From the NCBI RefSeq assembly GCF_003460605.1, contig NZ_QTVN01000010.1, positions 141,141 to 205,140 of the forward strand: DNA of 64,000 nt, in the 5' to 3' direction. How positions within the stretch are numbered: the stretch's first letter is position 1; each line of letters opens with the position of its first letter. Under the pieces are notes generated by a model that had not been told where the DNA came from, did no database searches, and saw only the letters and a program-made list of their open reading frames with translations. Shown in pieces: positions 26,127 through 35,200 of this stretch. Source of the stretch: Ruminococcus sp. AF31-8BH (GTDB lineage Bacteria > Bacillota > Clostridia > Lachnospirales > Lachnospiraceae). A program made the translations under genes and the position numbers.

Positions 26127-26684
26127 ATGATCGATCCCGAATTAAAAGATGTTCTTCTTAACATTAACCAGAATGTTATCACCTTGCAGGTAGGAATGAA
26201 TGAACTGCGTTTTGATGTGAATGAGCTGAAGTCCGACGTAACTATACTGAAGTCCCAAATGGTTGAGCTGCGCTCTGATGTAGCTAAGCTGGAATCCAGA
26301 ATGGATAGACTGGAATCCAGGATGGATAAACTGGAATCCAAAGTAGATAAGCTGGAATCCAGGATGGATAAACTGGAATCCAAAGTAGATAAGCTGGAAT
26401 CCAGGATGGATAAACTGGAATCCAAAGTAGATAAGCTGGAATCCAAAGTAGATAAACTGGAATCCAAAGTAGATAAGCTGGAATCCAGGATGGATACCCT
26501 TGACGACTCTGTACACAAGATCCACTTAACGCTGGAAAACGAAACCAACCGCAAGATCAGCGTCCTCTTCGATTCCCGCGTTGATGAAATACGTCACCGT
26601 CAGGAAAACGCTGAAACACGCGAAAAGGTTGCCAACCTGGAAATGCGGGTTGACAACCTTGAAAAAACTGTAATAGCATCCTGA
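26127..26684 (+). CDS. Heptad-repeat coiled-coil protein of unknown function
   Basis: 185 aa, start preceded by AAAAGGAGGTG. Residues 1-53 are helical (MIDPELKDVLLNINQNV..VNELKSDVTILKSQM). The centre holds ten heptads of the form KLES(K/R)(V/M)D, encoded by exactly ten 21-bp DNA repeats. The C-terminal 60 residues are again helical and charged. It has no signal peptide or membrane segment and should form a long parallel coiled coil. No enzymatic motif is seen. The number of repeats may vary between strains. Function is unknown. Confidence 0.75.
   Translation: MIDPELKDVLLNINQNVITLQVGMNELRFDVNELKSDVTILKSQMVELRSDVAKLESRMDRLESRMDKLESKVDKLESRMDKLESKVDKLESRMDKLESKVDKLESKVDKLESKVDKLESRMDTLDDSVHKIHLTLENETNRKISVLFDSRVDEIRHRQENAETREKVANLEMRVDNLEKTVIAS
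26286..26495 (+). repeat. Ten tandem 21-bp repeats within the coiled-coil gene
   Basis: Units close to AAGCTGGAATCCAAAGTAGA plus one T, 210 bp in all with no remainder, alternating two variants (AAAGTAGAT and AGGATGGAT). The multiple of three keeps the frame whatever the copy number. The same repeats keep two antisense frames open, which should not be read as genes. Confidence 0.9.
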
Positions 26685-26710
26685 CCAGTTCTGCATACAT
26701 ATCCCTGGCC

Positions 26711-26760
26711 TTAGAGCCGATTAAAAAAAGGCTCCAGAGCGTGTTTGAAACAGGCTCTGG
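26711..26760. terminator. Overlapping hairpins between convergent genes
   Basis: CCAGAGC (26734-26740) pairs with GCTCTGG (26754-26760); the loop is the AGAGCGTGTTTGAAA motif shared with 4873 and 54996. An alternative stem pairs AGAGCC (26713-26718) with GGCTC (26730-26734). U-runs are weak. Confidence 0.4.
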
Positions 26761-26794
26761 TATAAGGTCTGTTCAATTTTCATAAAAAGCTTTT

Positions 26795-27934
26795 TCAGAA
26801 ACACTTCTTACAGGCTTCATACCCTTGGGCCTCTGCCTGGGAAAGAGGCTCCTGATAGGCCTTATCCGGGTTCATATTACCACAGTCCGGAATGCTGTGG
26901 TATTTGCTTCCTGTAGCAGAGATCCATACCATCTCTTCCTGGCTGTTCTGAGCTGAATCAGCTTCTATGGAATCCGTATCATTCGATTCTCCCTGATCAT
27001 CATACTGTTCCCCGGCAAATCCCTGCGTCTCGCTTTCTCCCGCAGGACTTTTTCCATCCCCGGAAGTATAATCATTACAGGGATCCATATTCCAGGAAAG
27101 AGAATTCCCGTCAGAAGAAACTACAATCGTCCCCTGTTCATCTGTACGGTACACCTGGATACCCATGTCGGACAGTTTTTCCATCGTCTCTTCATGAGGG
27201 TGTCCGTACATATTTCCTGCGCCGCAGCTGATCACTGCATACTCCGGAACTGTCGCCTGCAAAAAATCCCAGCTGGTGGATGTTGCAGATCCGTGATGTC
27301 CCACACTTAACACATCACAGCTAAGGTCAATTCCGGAAGATACCATGTCAGCCTCGCTGTTGTAATCCGCATCCCCGGTAAAAATAAAACTGTTTTCCCC
27401 ATTTGTCAGCCTGATTGCCACAGAATTGGCATTGCTCTCTTTGCTGATATTTTGCGGAGACAAAATCGTAAATTTCCCGGAACCGAATTCATATTCTGTT
27501 CCCACAGCCGGATGCTGTACCGTAAGCCCCTGCGCTGCGACTCCATCCATAAAGGAATCATACAGCGAGGAATCGTGGACATAGTCTGCTCCAATCACAT
27601 TTGCCACATCAAAGGCATTCAAACATCCAATCAATCCGCTGACGTGGTCCTCATCATAATGGGAAGAAATCAGATAATCAATCTCCGAAATCTGCCGTTC
27701 CTGCAAATAGGATACCACAAAGCTGGATGCGCTTCTGGGACCGCCATCATACAGCAAAGTCTGCCCTTCCGATTCCACCAGAACAGACAACCCCTGCCCT
27801 ACATCCAGAAAATGTACCGTCATGCTGCCATCTGCTGCCCAAACCGCTTTCGTATTTTGCGGAAGCAGAATTCCTGCAAAGAGCATTGCAAACATCAGCA
27901 GAAATCTTCCCACACGTTTTCTTAAATTTTTCAT
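26795..27934 (-). CDS. Secreted ComEC/Rec2-like metallo-beta-lactamase-fold hydrolase
   Basis: 379 aa with an N-terminal signal peptide (MKNLRKRVGRFLLMFAMLFAG, then LLPQNTKAVWAADG). The MBL fold shows HFLDVGQG, LLYDGG, the metal motif HYDEDH (His92 to His97), FTGDADY and VGHHGS, all as in the C-terminal domain of the competence protein ComEC. Residues ~285-335 are an acidic linker. The last ~45 residues (VWISATGSKYHSIPDCG..CKKCF) form a short cysteine module seen in other secreted MBL and nuclease proteins. Likely an extracellular nuclease or phosphodiesterase; substrate not known. Confidence 0.8.
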   Translation of the reverse strand: MKNLRKRVGRFLLMFAMLFAGILLPQNTKAVWAADGSMTVHFLDVGQGLSVLVESEGQTLLYDGGPRSASSFVVSYLQERQISEIDYLISSHYDEDHVSGLIGCLNAFDVANVIGADYVHDSSLYDSFMDGVAAQGLTVQHPAVGTEYEFGSGKFTILSPQNISKESNANSVAIRLTNGENSFIFTGDADYNSEADMVSSGIDLSCDVLSVGHHGSATSTSWDFLQATVPEYAVISCGAGNMYGHPHEETMEKLSDMGIQVYRTDEQGTIVVSSDGNSLSWNMDPCNDYTSGDGKSPAGESETQGFAGEQYDDQGESNDTDSIEADSAQNSQEEMVWISATGSKYHSIPDCGNMNPDKAYQEPLSQAEAQGYEACKKCF

Positions 27935-28059
27935 TTTTTCCCTTCTTTCGTATATTTTCTGTTTCTATTATAACCGAACTTCGTACCAACAAACAGCCCT
28001 GAATTTTCTCAGCTCATCTTTCCCACACATCCGGCATATAATACCCAGAAGAGCATTTT

Positions 28060-29346
28060 ATGAGGTCGTCCATGTATTTCAGAAAAACCTTACATGCACA
28101 GCAGGAAAATGTAGATCAGGGAACCTTGCAGATAACCGTGCGCTCTGAAGCCGACAACCGTCCTGTAGAAAATGCACTGGTTCGCATTTCCTACACTGGC
28201 GATCCCAATAGTGTGATTGAAGAGGTCCGCACCGATTCTTCCGGCAATACCCCTGTCCTCCAGCTGAAAACGCCGCCTTTGGAATACAGCTTAAATGCTA
28301 CTGAGGAAGCCCAGCCCTACGCAGAATATTCCATGCAGATTGAAGCTGAGGATTTCCATTCGGAGGAAATTGCAGGCACAGAAGTCCTTCCGGCTATCCT
28401 CGCCAAACAGCCTGTACTTTTAAACCCGCGGCAAAGCTCTGTCGCCGACAGCCGTGTCGTCATTCCTCCACACACACTTTTTTACGAGTATCCGCCCAAA
28501 ATACAGGAATCTGAAATCAAGCCAGTAAATGAAACCGGAGAAATCGTGCTGAGCAAAGTAGTTATCCCTGAATATATTGTTGTTCACGACGGACCCGTAG
28601 GCGATAATTCCGCCTCCAACTATTATGTGCGCTACCGGGATTACATCAAAAATGTTGCCAGCAGTGAAATCTACGCCACCTGGCCCGACGATACGATCCG
28701 AGCCAATGTTCTGGCAATTATGTCCTTTACCCTAAACCGGGTATACACAGAGTGGTACCGCAACAAGGGAAAAGACTATACCATCACCTCCTCCACTGCT
28801 TATGACCACAAATGGATCCGTGGAAGAAATATTTTTAATACCATTGACCGCATAGTAGATGAACTGTTTGAAAACTATCTTTCCAGGCCAAATGTACGTC
28901 AGCCCATTCTTACACAATACTGTGACGGAGAACGAGTGCAATGCCGTGACCGGGGATGGATGACCCAGTGGGGAAGTAAGCGCCTTGGAGATCAGGGATA
29001 TTCCCCTATTGAGATTCTGCGCTATTTTTATGGAAGTGACATGTATATCAATGTTGCGGAGGAGATTTCCGGCATCCCTTCTTCCTGGCCGGGTTACGAC
29101 TTGGATATAGGTGCATCAGGAAGTAAGGTTGTACAGCTCCAGGAGCAGTTAAATGCCATCAGTCAGGCATACCCCGCACTTCCAAAGGTAAATCCGGATG
29201 GCATATATGGCTCTCAGACTCAGGCTTGCGTGCGAAAATTCCAGAACATTTTCGGACTGCCGGAAACCGGAATCGTAGACTATCCCACCTGGTACAAAGT
29301 TCAGGAAGTCTACGTAGGTGTCACCCGAATCGCCGAGCTTCAGTAA
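28060..29346 (+). CDS. SpoIID-like protein with C-terminal peptidoglycan-binding domain
   Basis: 428 aa. Residues ~20-100 look like a carboxypeptidase-regulatory Ig-like fold (GTLQITVRSEADNRPVENAL). The middle contains DYIKNVASSEIYATWPDD..ANVLAIMSFTLNR, resembling the start of SpoIID-type glycan-processing domains. The last ~75 residues are a PG_binding_1 domain (GSKVVQLQEQLNAISQ..GIYGSQTQACVRKFQ). No signal peptide or membrane anchor is visible, odd for a wall-binding protein; a forespore role is possible. An alternative start at 28072 has a GAGG six bases upstream. Confidence 0.7.
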   Translation: MRSSMYFRKTLHAQQENVDQGTLQITVRSEADNRPVENALVRISYTGDPNSVIEEVRTDSSGNTPVLQLKTPPLEYSLNATEEAQPYAEYSMQIEAEDFHSEEIAGTEVLPAILAKQPVLLNPRQSSVADSRVVIPPHTLFYEYPPKIQESEIKPVNETGEIVLSKVVIPEYIVVHDGPVGDNSASNYYVRYRDYIKNVASSEIYATWPDDTIRANVLAIMSFTLNRVYTEWYRNKGKDYTITSSTAYDHKWIRGRNIFNTIDRIVDELFENYLSRPNVRQPILTQYCDGERVQCRDRGWMTQWGSKRLGDQGYSPIEILRYFYGSDMYINVAEEISGIPSSWPGYDLDIGASGSKVVQLQEQLNAISQAYPALPKVNPDGIYGSQTQACVRKFQNIFGLPETGIVDYPTWYKVQEVYVGVTRIAELQ

Positions 29347-29369
29347 AAAGCCTTCGCACAACGCAGCAC

Positions 29370-29425
29370 TGCCGCTTACGCCAAGATTTCTCTTTTGCGA
29401 AGCGGCAGCCTGTAATACAGTTTTT
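29370..29425. terminator. Hairpin and T-run after the SpoIID-like gene
   Basis: CTGCCGCTT and AAGCGGCAG enclose a ~22-nt loop. A small CTGTAATACAG hairpin follows and leads into TTTTTT on the plus strand, ending at the stop codon of the converging GH172 gene. Confidence 0.5.
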
Positions 29426-30525
29426 TATCTTGGCCATCTCTCTTCCCTGGGCAGAAGCGGGGAGTAGTCATTTTGTCCACCTTTTTCCTGATACCAGTAT
29501 GCCACACTGGAAACATCATCCTGTCTCTCAAACAGGCCGTTATGGCACATACCAATCTGCTGGATGGTCACGCGGATATCTTCCTCAAAATAAACCGGAT
29601 CCGGAATATGGAAGCGATACATGCCTCGCATAGGAGGACAGTCATCGTTGTAATAGGGGTGGTAAGTCAGTTCATCCTGTTTTGAATAATAAGGATAACC
29701 TAAAAATGGTGTAGAATAAGTCTGCTCCACTGTTCTGCCGTCCTCCTGCTTGGCAAAGCTCCAGGAACCACCTACATAATCCTCTGTTCCGGTTCCGCAG
29801 ATTGTTGGAAATTCCACATCTCCGTCCAGATAAAATTTCACTTCGCCTTCGCCCCACCAATATCTCTCCAAGGTCTGCAGAGCAAGGTAAGTTCCCACAT
29901 AAATTCCTCTTCCATGGACACCATCCAGAATGGTATAATCTTTCTTTTTTTCAGTTACAGACTCCCGGTTCCATTTTGCATGGAAATACAGAACAGGATC
30001 CGGAAGACTGTCGTACAGACAGTAATCAATCTGATAGAAAAATGCCGGGATAGGATTTTTGTGTTCATTTATCAGTTCAATTTTCGCCCTTTTGGTAAAT
30101 GGCATGGAAAAATAGCTGTTCATTCCTCTTGCAGGGACTACAGCAATGGAGTATGAATTTACAGTGCACTCTTTTCCAAAACCACAACAGAAGAAGTCTC
30201 CCAGAGGCACTTCCACAGACGGGTGCTCCTCATCATCCCAGGTCATCCGCAAAACCAGATCACGGAGCACAAAGCAGTCTCCTTCTGAGGTTTTGGCATC
30301 TACTGTAATCCAGATATGGTTGATCACTCCGCAGCCCTTAATATCACCAAGAACTGTAGTACTCCCCGGCAGCAGATTCAAAAGGCAGGGACTTCCCTTC
30401 CTTCCTGTGCCAAGGTTACTGGCTGCTGTTCCTCCCTTGCCTTTTTCCCCTGTAGGGTTCTCCGCATTAATGGCCCTTGAACGTCCGAATTTGCCATAAG
30501 GCAAAATATCATGCATAAAATTCAT
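29425..30525 (-). CDS. DUF2961 / glycoside hydrolase family 172 protein
   Basis: 366 aa. The sequence pattern matches DUF2961, now GH172, whose characterised members act on fructose- or arabinofuranose-containing glycans: GTGRKGSPCLLNLLPGSTTVL, IKGCGVINHIWITVD, VPLGDFFCCGFG, MPFTKRAKIELIN, GTGTEDYVGGSWSF and the C-terminal YRFHIPDPVYFEEDIRVTIQ. There is no signal peptide, so it acts in the cytoplasm. The open frame extends 13 codons upstream, but AGGAGG lies 11 bases before the ATG at 30525. No sugar transporter adjoins it; the substrate cannot be stated. Confidence 0.85.
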   Translation of the reverse strand: MNFMHDILPYGKFGRSRAINAENPTGEKGKGGTAASNLGTGRKGSPCLLNLLPGSTTVLGDIKGCGVINHIWITVDAKTSEGDCFVLRDLVLRMTWDDEEHPSVEVPLGDFFCCGFGKECTVNSYSIAVVPARGMNSYFSMPFTKRAKIELINEHKNPIPAFFYQIDYCLYDSLPDPVLYFHAKWNRESVTEKKKDYTILDGVHGRGIYVGTYLALQTLERYWWGEGEVKFYLDGDVEFPTICGTGTEDYVGGSWSFAKQEDGRTVEQTYSTPFLGYPYYSKQDELTYHPYYNDDCPPMRGMYRFHIPDPVYFEEDIRVTIQQIGMCHNGLFERQDDVSSVAYWYQEKGGQNDYSPLLPREERWPR

Positions 30526-30649
30526 AATTAACAGCACCTCCTGAATTTTTCTATATTTTGCCACAGGTATTCTGTCAATTCAAGAGATTCCTGTTATTTT
30601 TTTCCAAACAAGGTTTCCTTAGTATGGCATCCATCTAGTTCTGAATACT

Positions 30650-31747
30650 TCAGCCTTCTGCCAGCTCCCGCATCAGCGCAGATACTGTAGTGATTTCCCG
30701 AATCCGGCCTGTATTAGAGCCGCAGAAAATCAGACCATTCTCCACATCCCCATTCACAGCCTGAATCAGGGCATTTGTAATACAATAGGGAACCTGCCCG
30801 GGATTACACTTTTCCAGGCAGTGATAACATTTTTTCACAGGAATACGGCCGGCTTCCACAGTCTCCACAAAGTGATTTCTCACAGCTCTTCCCGGCATTC
30901 CTACAGGACTTTGTACAATCTGGATATCTTCTTCCCTTGCATCAATGTATGCCTGCTTGTACCGCTCATCTGCGTCGCACTCTTCGGTCGCCACAAACCG
31001 GCTTGCAATCTGCACGCCATCTGCTCCAAGCGACAGCACATGATCAATGTCACTTCGGTCAAAAATCCCACCTGCTACAACCACAGGAATTTCCCTGGAA
31101 AACTTTTCCTCATACTCTTTTTTACAGGAAATAATATCTCGGATTTCCTGATCAAAATCCAGATCTGCCCTATGGTCCAGCTGCTCCCTGGAAAAGCCCA
31201 GATGTCCCCCAGCCTCCGGTCCTTCAATGACGATCAGATCTGCCGTGCGGTTATAACGGTGTGCCCACATTTTCAGTATCAGCTGTGCTGCACGTTTAGA
31301 TGAGACAATTGGTGCAATCTTTGTTCTGCAGGTTTCCGGCACCAGTTCCGGCAGGTTTACAGGAAGTCCTGCGCCGCTGATAATAAGATCTGCACCGGCT
31401 GCCACAGCCTCATGTATATGTTCTTTGTAATGCTTCAATGCTGCCATAACATTAACACCAATCAGTCCCCGTCCCTTTGCAATCTCACGGGCTTTTAAAA
31501 TATGCCTGCGGATTGCGCGAAGATTACAGGCTGCCGGATCTTTTCCAAAGCCTTCCTCATCGTATCCAATCTGTGCTGTAGAAATAACCCCTACGCCTCC
31601 TTCGGCCGCTACAGCCCCAGCCAGAGAGCTTCTGCTGACTCCGACTCCCATTCCTCCCTGAATAATGGGAAGCTCTGCAATTTTATCTCCGATTCTAAGA
31701 CATTTCAGACTGCTTTTATACTCTCTATCCACAATAAAACCCTCCAT
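30650..31747 (-). CDS. Nitronate monooxygenase / FabK-like FMN-dependent TIM-barrel enzyme
   Basis: 365 aa. FMN-binding features: PIIQGGMGVGVSRSSLAGAVA near the N-terminus, ISTAQIGYDEEGFG, GVNVMAAL, ISGAGLPVNLPEL, VIEGPEAGGHLGF, PVVVAGGIFDRSDI and LGADGVQIASRFVATEE. A cysteine-containing tail (KKCYHCLEKCNPGQVPYC) is typical of the Clostridial members. FabK (enoyl-ACP reductase) belongs to the same family, but no fatty-acid genes are nearby, so the nitronate monooxygenase-like label is used without a claim on the substrate. Confidence 0.8.
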   Translation of the reverse strand: MEGFIVDREYKSSLKCLRIGDKIAELPIIQGGMGVGVSRSSLAGAVAAEGGVGVISTAQIGYDEEGFGKDPAACNLRAIRRHILKAREIAKGRGLIGVNVMAALKHYKEHIHEAVAAGADLIISGAGLPVNLPELVPETCRTKIAPIVSSKRAAQLILKMWAHRYNRTADLIVIEGPEAGGHLGFSREQLDHRADLDFDQEIRDIISCKKEYEEKFSREIPVVVAGGIFDRSDIDHVLSLGADGVQIASRFVATEECDADERYKQAYIDAREEDIQIVQSPVGMPGRAVRNHFVETVEAGRIPVKKCYHCLEKCNPGQVPYCITNALIQAVNGDVENGLIFCGSNTGRIREITTVSALMRELAEG

Positions 31748-31833
31748 AGTATTTAGTTTGGCATTTAGTTTGATTATAAAACTATTTTATTATAAAGGGT
31801 TATTCATATTCTGTCAAGCTCCCATCAAAAAAC

Positions 31834-31881
31834 AAAAAAACCAGGAGCTGTGCAAACGTAAAGGTTTGCATCAGCTCCTGG
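31834..31881 (-). terminator. Terminator of the pyrH-to-rseP operon
   Basis: CCAGGAGCTG pairs with CAGCTCCTGG, with an inner GCAAAC / GTTTGC stem, followed on the minus strand by seven Ts. It lies 20 bp after the rseP stop codon. Confidence 0.92.
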
Positions 31882-31901
31882 TGGTAAATGCATCTTTATT
31901 T

Positions 31902-33188
31902 TCAGAATATTTTCAGAATGTCATTGTACATGACCACAACCATCAAAACCATCAGTACCATCAGCCCGGCAAAATGGATGGTGCCTTCCACCTGGCGGTT
32001 GACAGGCTTTCTGCGCACTGCCTCAATGATGAGGAATACCAGACGGCCGCCGTCCAGTGCTGGCAGGGGAAGAAGGTTCATAACCCCAAGGTTTGCGGAC
32101 AGCAGGGCTGCCATGTACAGCATATTCACCCAAATTGCCAGCATTCCCTCACTCTTGCTCTCCTCATAGGTGCTTCCGATGGCATCCACAACGCCAACCG
32201 GCCCGCTGAGATCCTTCACCCCAAGACCTCCTGTAAGAAGCTCCTTCAGGCTAAGCAAGGTGGAGCGGATCAGATATTTTACTTCCAGAGCACCGTATTT
32301 CAGCACGCCGAAGCCCTCTGCCTTGGTATAGGCAAGGTTGTAGGAAAATTTCAGAACCGCAGTGCGGTACTCTTTAGGCGTTACATCTGCAGTGTATTCC
32401 AGACCGTCTCTTTCATAGGTGATGGTCACAGTCTCGCCGGTAAGAGGATGATCTGCAAGATAATTGGTATAATCCTCTGCATTCTCCAGGCGGGTGCCAT
32501 TGATGGAAGTAATCACATCCCCAGGCTCCACACCGGTTTCTGACAGACCCATTCCCGGGATCAGGGATTCTACCTCAAGGGAATCCGTATTCTTCCGGTT
32601 AAAGCCAAGAAGATACCGAACCTGCACATCCGGCTTGAAAGACAGCTCCACATCTTTCCCATCCCGTTCAACGGTCATGTGGATGGTCTCATCCTCCTGG
32701 ACGCTGTTCAGGTACATATAAAGATACAGGTCCCTTGCCAGGTCTATGTGATACCCCTGATATTCCTTGATGATATCCCCCTCCTGAAGACCAGCCTCTG
32801 CCACTGTAGAACCGCTTTCCACCTGGGTAACCTCAGCTGGATCATATCCCACCAGAGAAACAATGATCACTGTTATCACAAATGCCAGGATAAAGTTGAA
32901 CACAGGTCCTGCCGCAACTGTGGCGATTCTGCCCCATACAGGCGCTCCGTTAAAGGTTCCCGGCGCTTCGTCCTCCATATCCTCTCCCATCATGGCACAG
33001 GAACCGCCGATGGGAAACAGCTTCAGAGAGTACCTGGTTCCGTTCTTCACCGTACTGAGAAGTCTTGGTCCCATTCCAAGAGAAAACTCTGTTACTACGA
33101 TTTTATTTTTCTTTGCCAGAAGGAAATGTCCCAGCTCATGAAAAAGAATGATCGCACTGAAAATCAAAATTGCCAGAATAATTTTCAA
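31902..33188 (-). CDS. rseP: RIP site-2 protease RseP
   Basis: Intramembrane zinc metalloprotease, 428 aa. The zinc motif HELGH is at residues 17-21, in the first membrane helix, and the second metal-binding segment PLPALDGGRLVF is near the C-terminus. Two PDZ-like regions lie between (GSTVAEAGLQEGDIIKEYQG; GLSETGVEPGDVITSING). I chose a TTG start at 33188: it gives the usual MKIILAILIF beginning and follows GGTGG; another TTG at 33230 lies inside dxr. The start is 1 bp from the dxr stop, so translation is coupled. Confidence 0.92.
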   Translation of the reverse strand: MKIILAILIFSAIILFHELGHFLLAKKNKIVVTEFSLGMGPRLLSTVKNGTRYSLKLFPIGGSCAMMGEDMEDEAPGTFNGAPVWGRIATVAAGPVFNFILAFVITVIIVSLVGYDPAEVTQVESGSTVAEAGLQEGDIIKEYQGYHIDLARDLYLYMYLNSVQEDETIHMTVERDGKDVELSFKPDVQVRYLLGFNRKNTDSLEVESLIPGMGLSETGVEPGDVITSINGTRLENAEDYTNYLADHPLTGETVTITYERDGLEYTADVTPKEYRTAVLKFSYNLAYTKAEGFGVLKYGALEVKYLIRSTLLSLKELLTGGLGVKDLSGPVGVVDAIGSTYEESKSEGMLAIWVNMLYMAALLSANLGVMNLLPLPALDGGRLVFLIIEAVRRKPVNRQVEGTIHFAGLMVLMVLMVVVMYNDILKIF

Positions 33189-33189
33189 T

Positions 33190-34332
33190 CTACCACCTGC
33201 TTTCGATCCATTTATAAGTCTCCGCCTCAACAGCCAGTATCTCGTCCAGGTCAGGATTTGCGATTACCTGATGTCTGTCCATAGACTGTCCGATAATCTC
33301 ATAAATATCCAGAAAGCCGATCTTTTCCTGCAGAAATTTCTTAACTGCCAGCTCATTTGCCGCATTAAATACAGTCGGCATGCTGCCTCCTGCCCTGGCA
33401 GCGTCCATTGCCATAGGAAGTCCCAGGAAGGTTTCCATATCCGGATCCTCGAAGGTGATCTCTTTTAATTTGTGGAAATCAAGACGCTCTCCCTCTAAGT
33501 ATCTGCGCTCCGGATAGTAAAGGGCATACTGGATGGGAAGACGCATATCCGGAGTTCCAAGCTGGGCCATCACCGCGCCGTCTTTAAACTCCACCATGGA
33601 GTGGATAATGCTCTTTGGCTGGACAACTACCTGAATGTGATCCAGGTCTACATCAAACAGCCACTTGGCTTCCATTACCTCAAGGCCTTTGTTCACCAGG
33701 GTAGCAGAATCTACGGTGATCTTCTGTCCCATCACCCAGTTGGGGTGCTTCAGGGTATCCGCAAGAGTTACATTCTTTAACTCATCTCTTTTTCTTCCGC
33801 GGAAAGGACCGCCGGATGCAGTGATCAGAAGCTTCTCCACCTGCTCTCTTTTTTCCCCGTGAAGGGCCTGGAAAATGGCACTGTGCTCACTGTCCACAGG
33901 AAGGATCTGAACGCCGTATTCTTTTGCCATTGGAATGATCAAATGACCAGCTGTTACAAGAGTCTCTTTATTGGCAAGGGCAATGTCCTTGCCTGCCTTA
34001 ATTCCTTCCATAGTAGGACGGATTCCGATCATTCCCACAACAGCTGTTACCAAAATGTCCGTCTCAGGCATACGGGCAAGCTCCAGAAGCCCATCCATTC
34101 CGGATACGATCTTCACATCCATATCCTGAAGGCGGACGGCCAGGTCCTTTGCCGCATTTTCATCCCACACTGCGATCAGCTTAGGATGAAACTCCCTTGC
34201 CTGCTCTTCCAGCATTTTTACATTTCTTCCGGCGCTGATTCCCAGCACTTCAATATCACCATTGGCTCTTACCACATCCAGTGTCTGGGTACCAATGGAC
34301 CCTGTAGAGCCTAAAATTGCAATTTTTTTCAT
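33190..34332 (-). CDS. dxr: 1-deoxy-D-xylulose 5-phosphate reductoisomerase
   Basis: Second step of the MEP isoprenoid pathway, NADPH-dependent, 380 aa. NADPH loop ILGSTGSIGTQTLDV at the N-terminus; LANKETLVTAG, PVDSEHSAIFQAL, ITASGGPFRGR and HPNWVMGQKITVDSATLVNKGLEVMEA hold the metal and substrate residues. It lies between cdsA and rseP, the standard Firmicute order. Confidence 0.97.
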   Translation of the reverse strand: MKKIAILGSTGSIGTQTLDVVRANGDIEVLGISAGRNVKMLEEQAREFHPKLIAVWDENAAKDLAVRLQDMDVKIVSGMDGLLELARMPETDILVTAVVGMIGIRPTMEGIKAGKDIALANKETLVTAGHLIIPMAKEYGVQILPVDSEHSAIFQALHGEKREQVEKLLITASGGPFRGRKRDELKNVTLADTLKHPNWVMGQKITVDSATLVNKGLEVMEAKWLFDVDLDHIQVVVQPKSIIHSMVEFKDGAVMAQLGTPDMRLPIQYALYYPERRYLEGERLDFHKLKEITFEDPDMETFLGLPMAMDAARAGGSMPTVFNAANELAVKKFLQEKIGFLDIYEIIGQSMDRHQVIANPDLDEILAVEAETYKWIESRW

Positions 34333-34404
34333 GTAAATATCCTCTCAAATTCAATATGAACCACTTCCGGAAAACCTCGCCTCAAGGCATCCATGTTTCC
34401 AGGA

Positions 34405-35199
34405 TCAGATTCCCAGCACCAGCTTCGCCAGGAAGTAAATGGCAGGTGCGGTAAAGATCACACTGTCAAAACGGTCCAGAATTCCGCCATGTCCCGGAAT
34501 CAGTTTGCCATAGTCCTTGATTCCCTGGTTTCTCTTAATTGCAGAAGCTGCAAGGTCTCCTACCATAGAAATCAAAGCGCCCACTGCACAGATCAGGGCA
34601 TACTCTGCCATAGGGCCGCCTGTAGCAGCTGCGTAGATCACGCCCAGAAGAGCTGCTCCTGCCACGCCGCCGATTCCGCCTTCCACAGATTTCTTCGGGC
34701 TTAAAACAGGTGCCATCTTGTGCTTGCCGATCAGCATTCCCACGCAGTATGCACAGGTATCACATCCCCATGAACAAAGGAAGATCAGCCATACCAGGAA
34801 TTTGCCATCCGGCAGGTTTCTGGTAAGATAAATAAAGGAAAGCATCACTGCCACATATACCACGCCGAAAAATGCAGGCATTACCTGCTCGGCATGAAAA
34901 CGGGGATAATTAAATACATACACAAACATAAAGATCATGAACGCAATAATAACGCCCATCATTCCATATTTCTCAAAATCTGCTGCCATCAGCACATAAT
35001 AGATCACAGCACCTAAGTATCCTGCAATTTCCAGTGCGTTAAACTGATCTGTGCGAACCTTCATGGCCTTATACAGCTCCTGCATTCCGATCAGGGAAAT
35101 GCCAAGCAGTGTGAAGAACAGCACGTAGCCGCCGCTGATAATGGTGAGAAGCGCCACTGCCACCAGCACGATTCCGCTTAACAGTCGTGTCTTAAACAT
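34405..35199 (-). CDS. cdsA: Phosphatidate cytidylyltransferase
   Basis: Makes CDP-diacylglycerol from phosphatidate and CTP in the membrane. 264 aa with about eight hydrophobic segments. The CdsA signature is intact near the C-terminus: SAIKRNQGIKDYGKLIPGHG followed by GILDRFDS. It begins 1 bp downstream of the uppS stop. Confidence 0.95.
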   Translation of the reverse strand: MFKTRLLSGIVLVAVALLTIISGGYVLFFTLLGISLIGMQELYKAMKVRTDQFNALEIAGYLGAVIYYVLMAADFEKYGMMGVIIAFMIFMFVYVFNYPRFHAEQVMPAFFGVVYVAVMLSFIYLTRNLPDGKFLVWLIFLCSWGCDTCAYCVGMLIGKHKMAPVLSPKKSVEGGIGGVAGAALLGVIYAAATGGPMAEYALICAVGALISMVGDLAASAIKRNQGIKDYGKLIPGHGGILDRFDSVIFTAPAIYFLAKLVLGI

Positions 35200-35200
35200 G

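Noticed and set aside
25913..26554. Antisense frames rich in Ser/Leu/Asp and in Phe/Gln repeats opposite the coiled-coil gene
   Set aside because: A 21-bp repeat keeps several frames open; only the plus-strand frame has a promoter, a ribosome binding site and a sensible coiled-coil pattern.
33189..33230. Longer rseP start at 33230
   Set aside because: It is a TTG inside dxr without ribosome binding site; the TTG at 33188 gives the family N-terminus and has GGTGG upstream.
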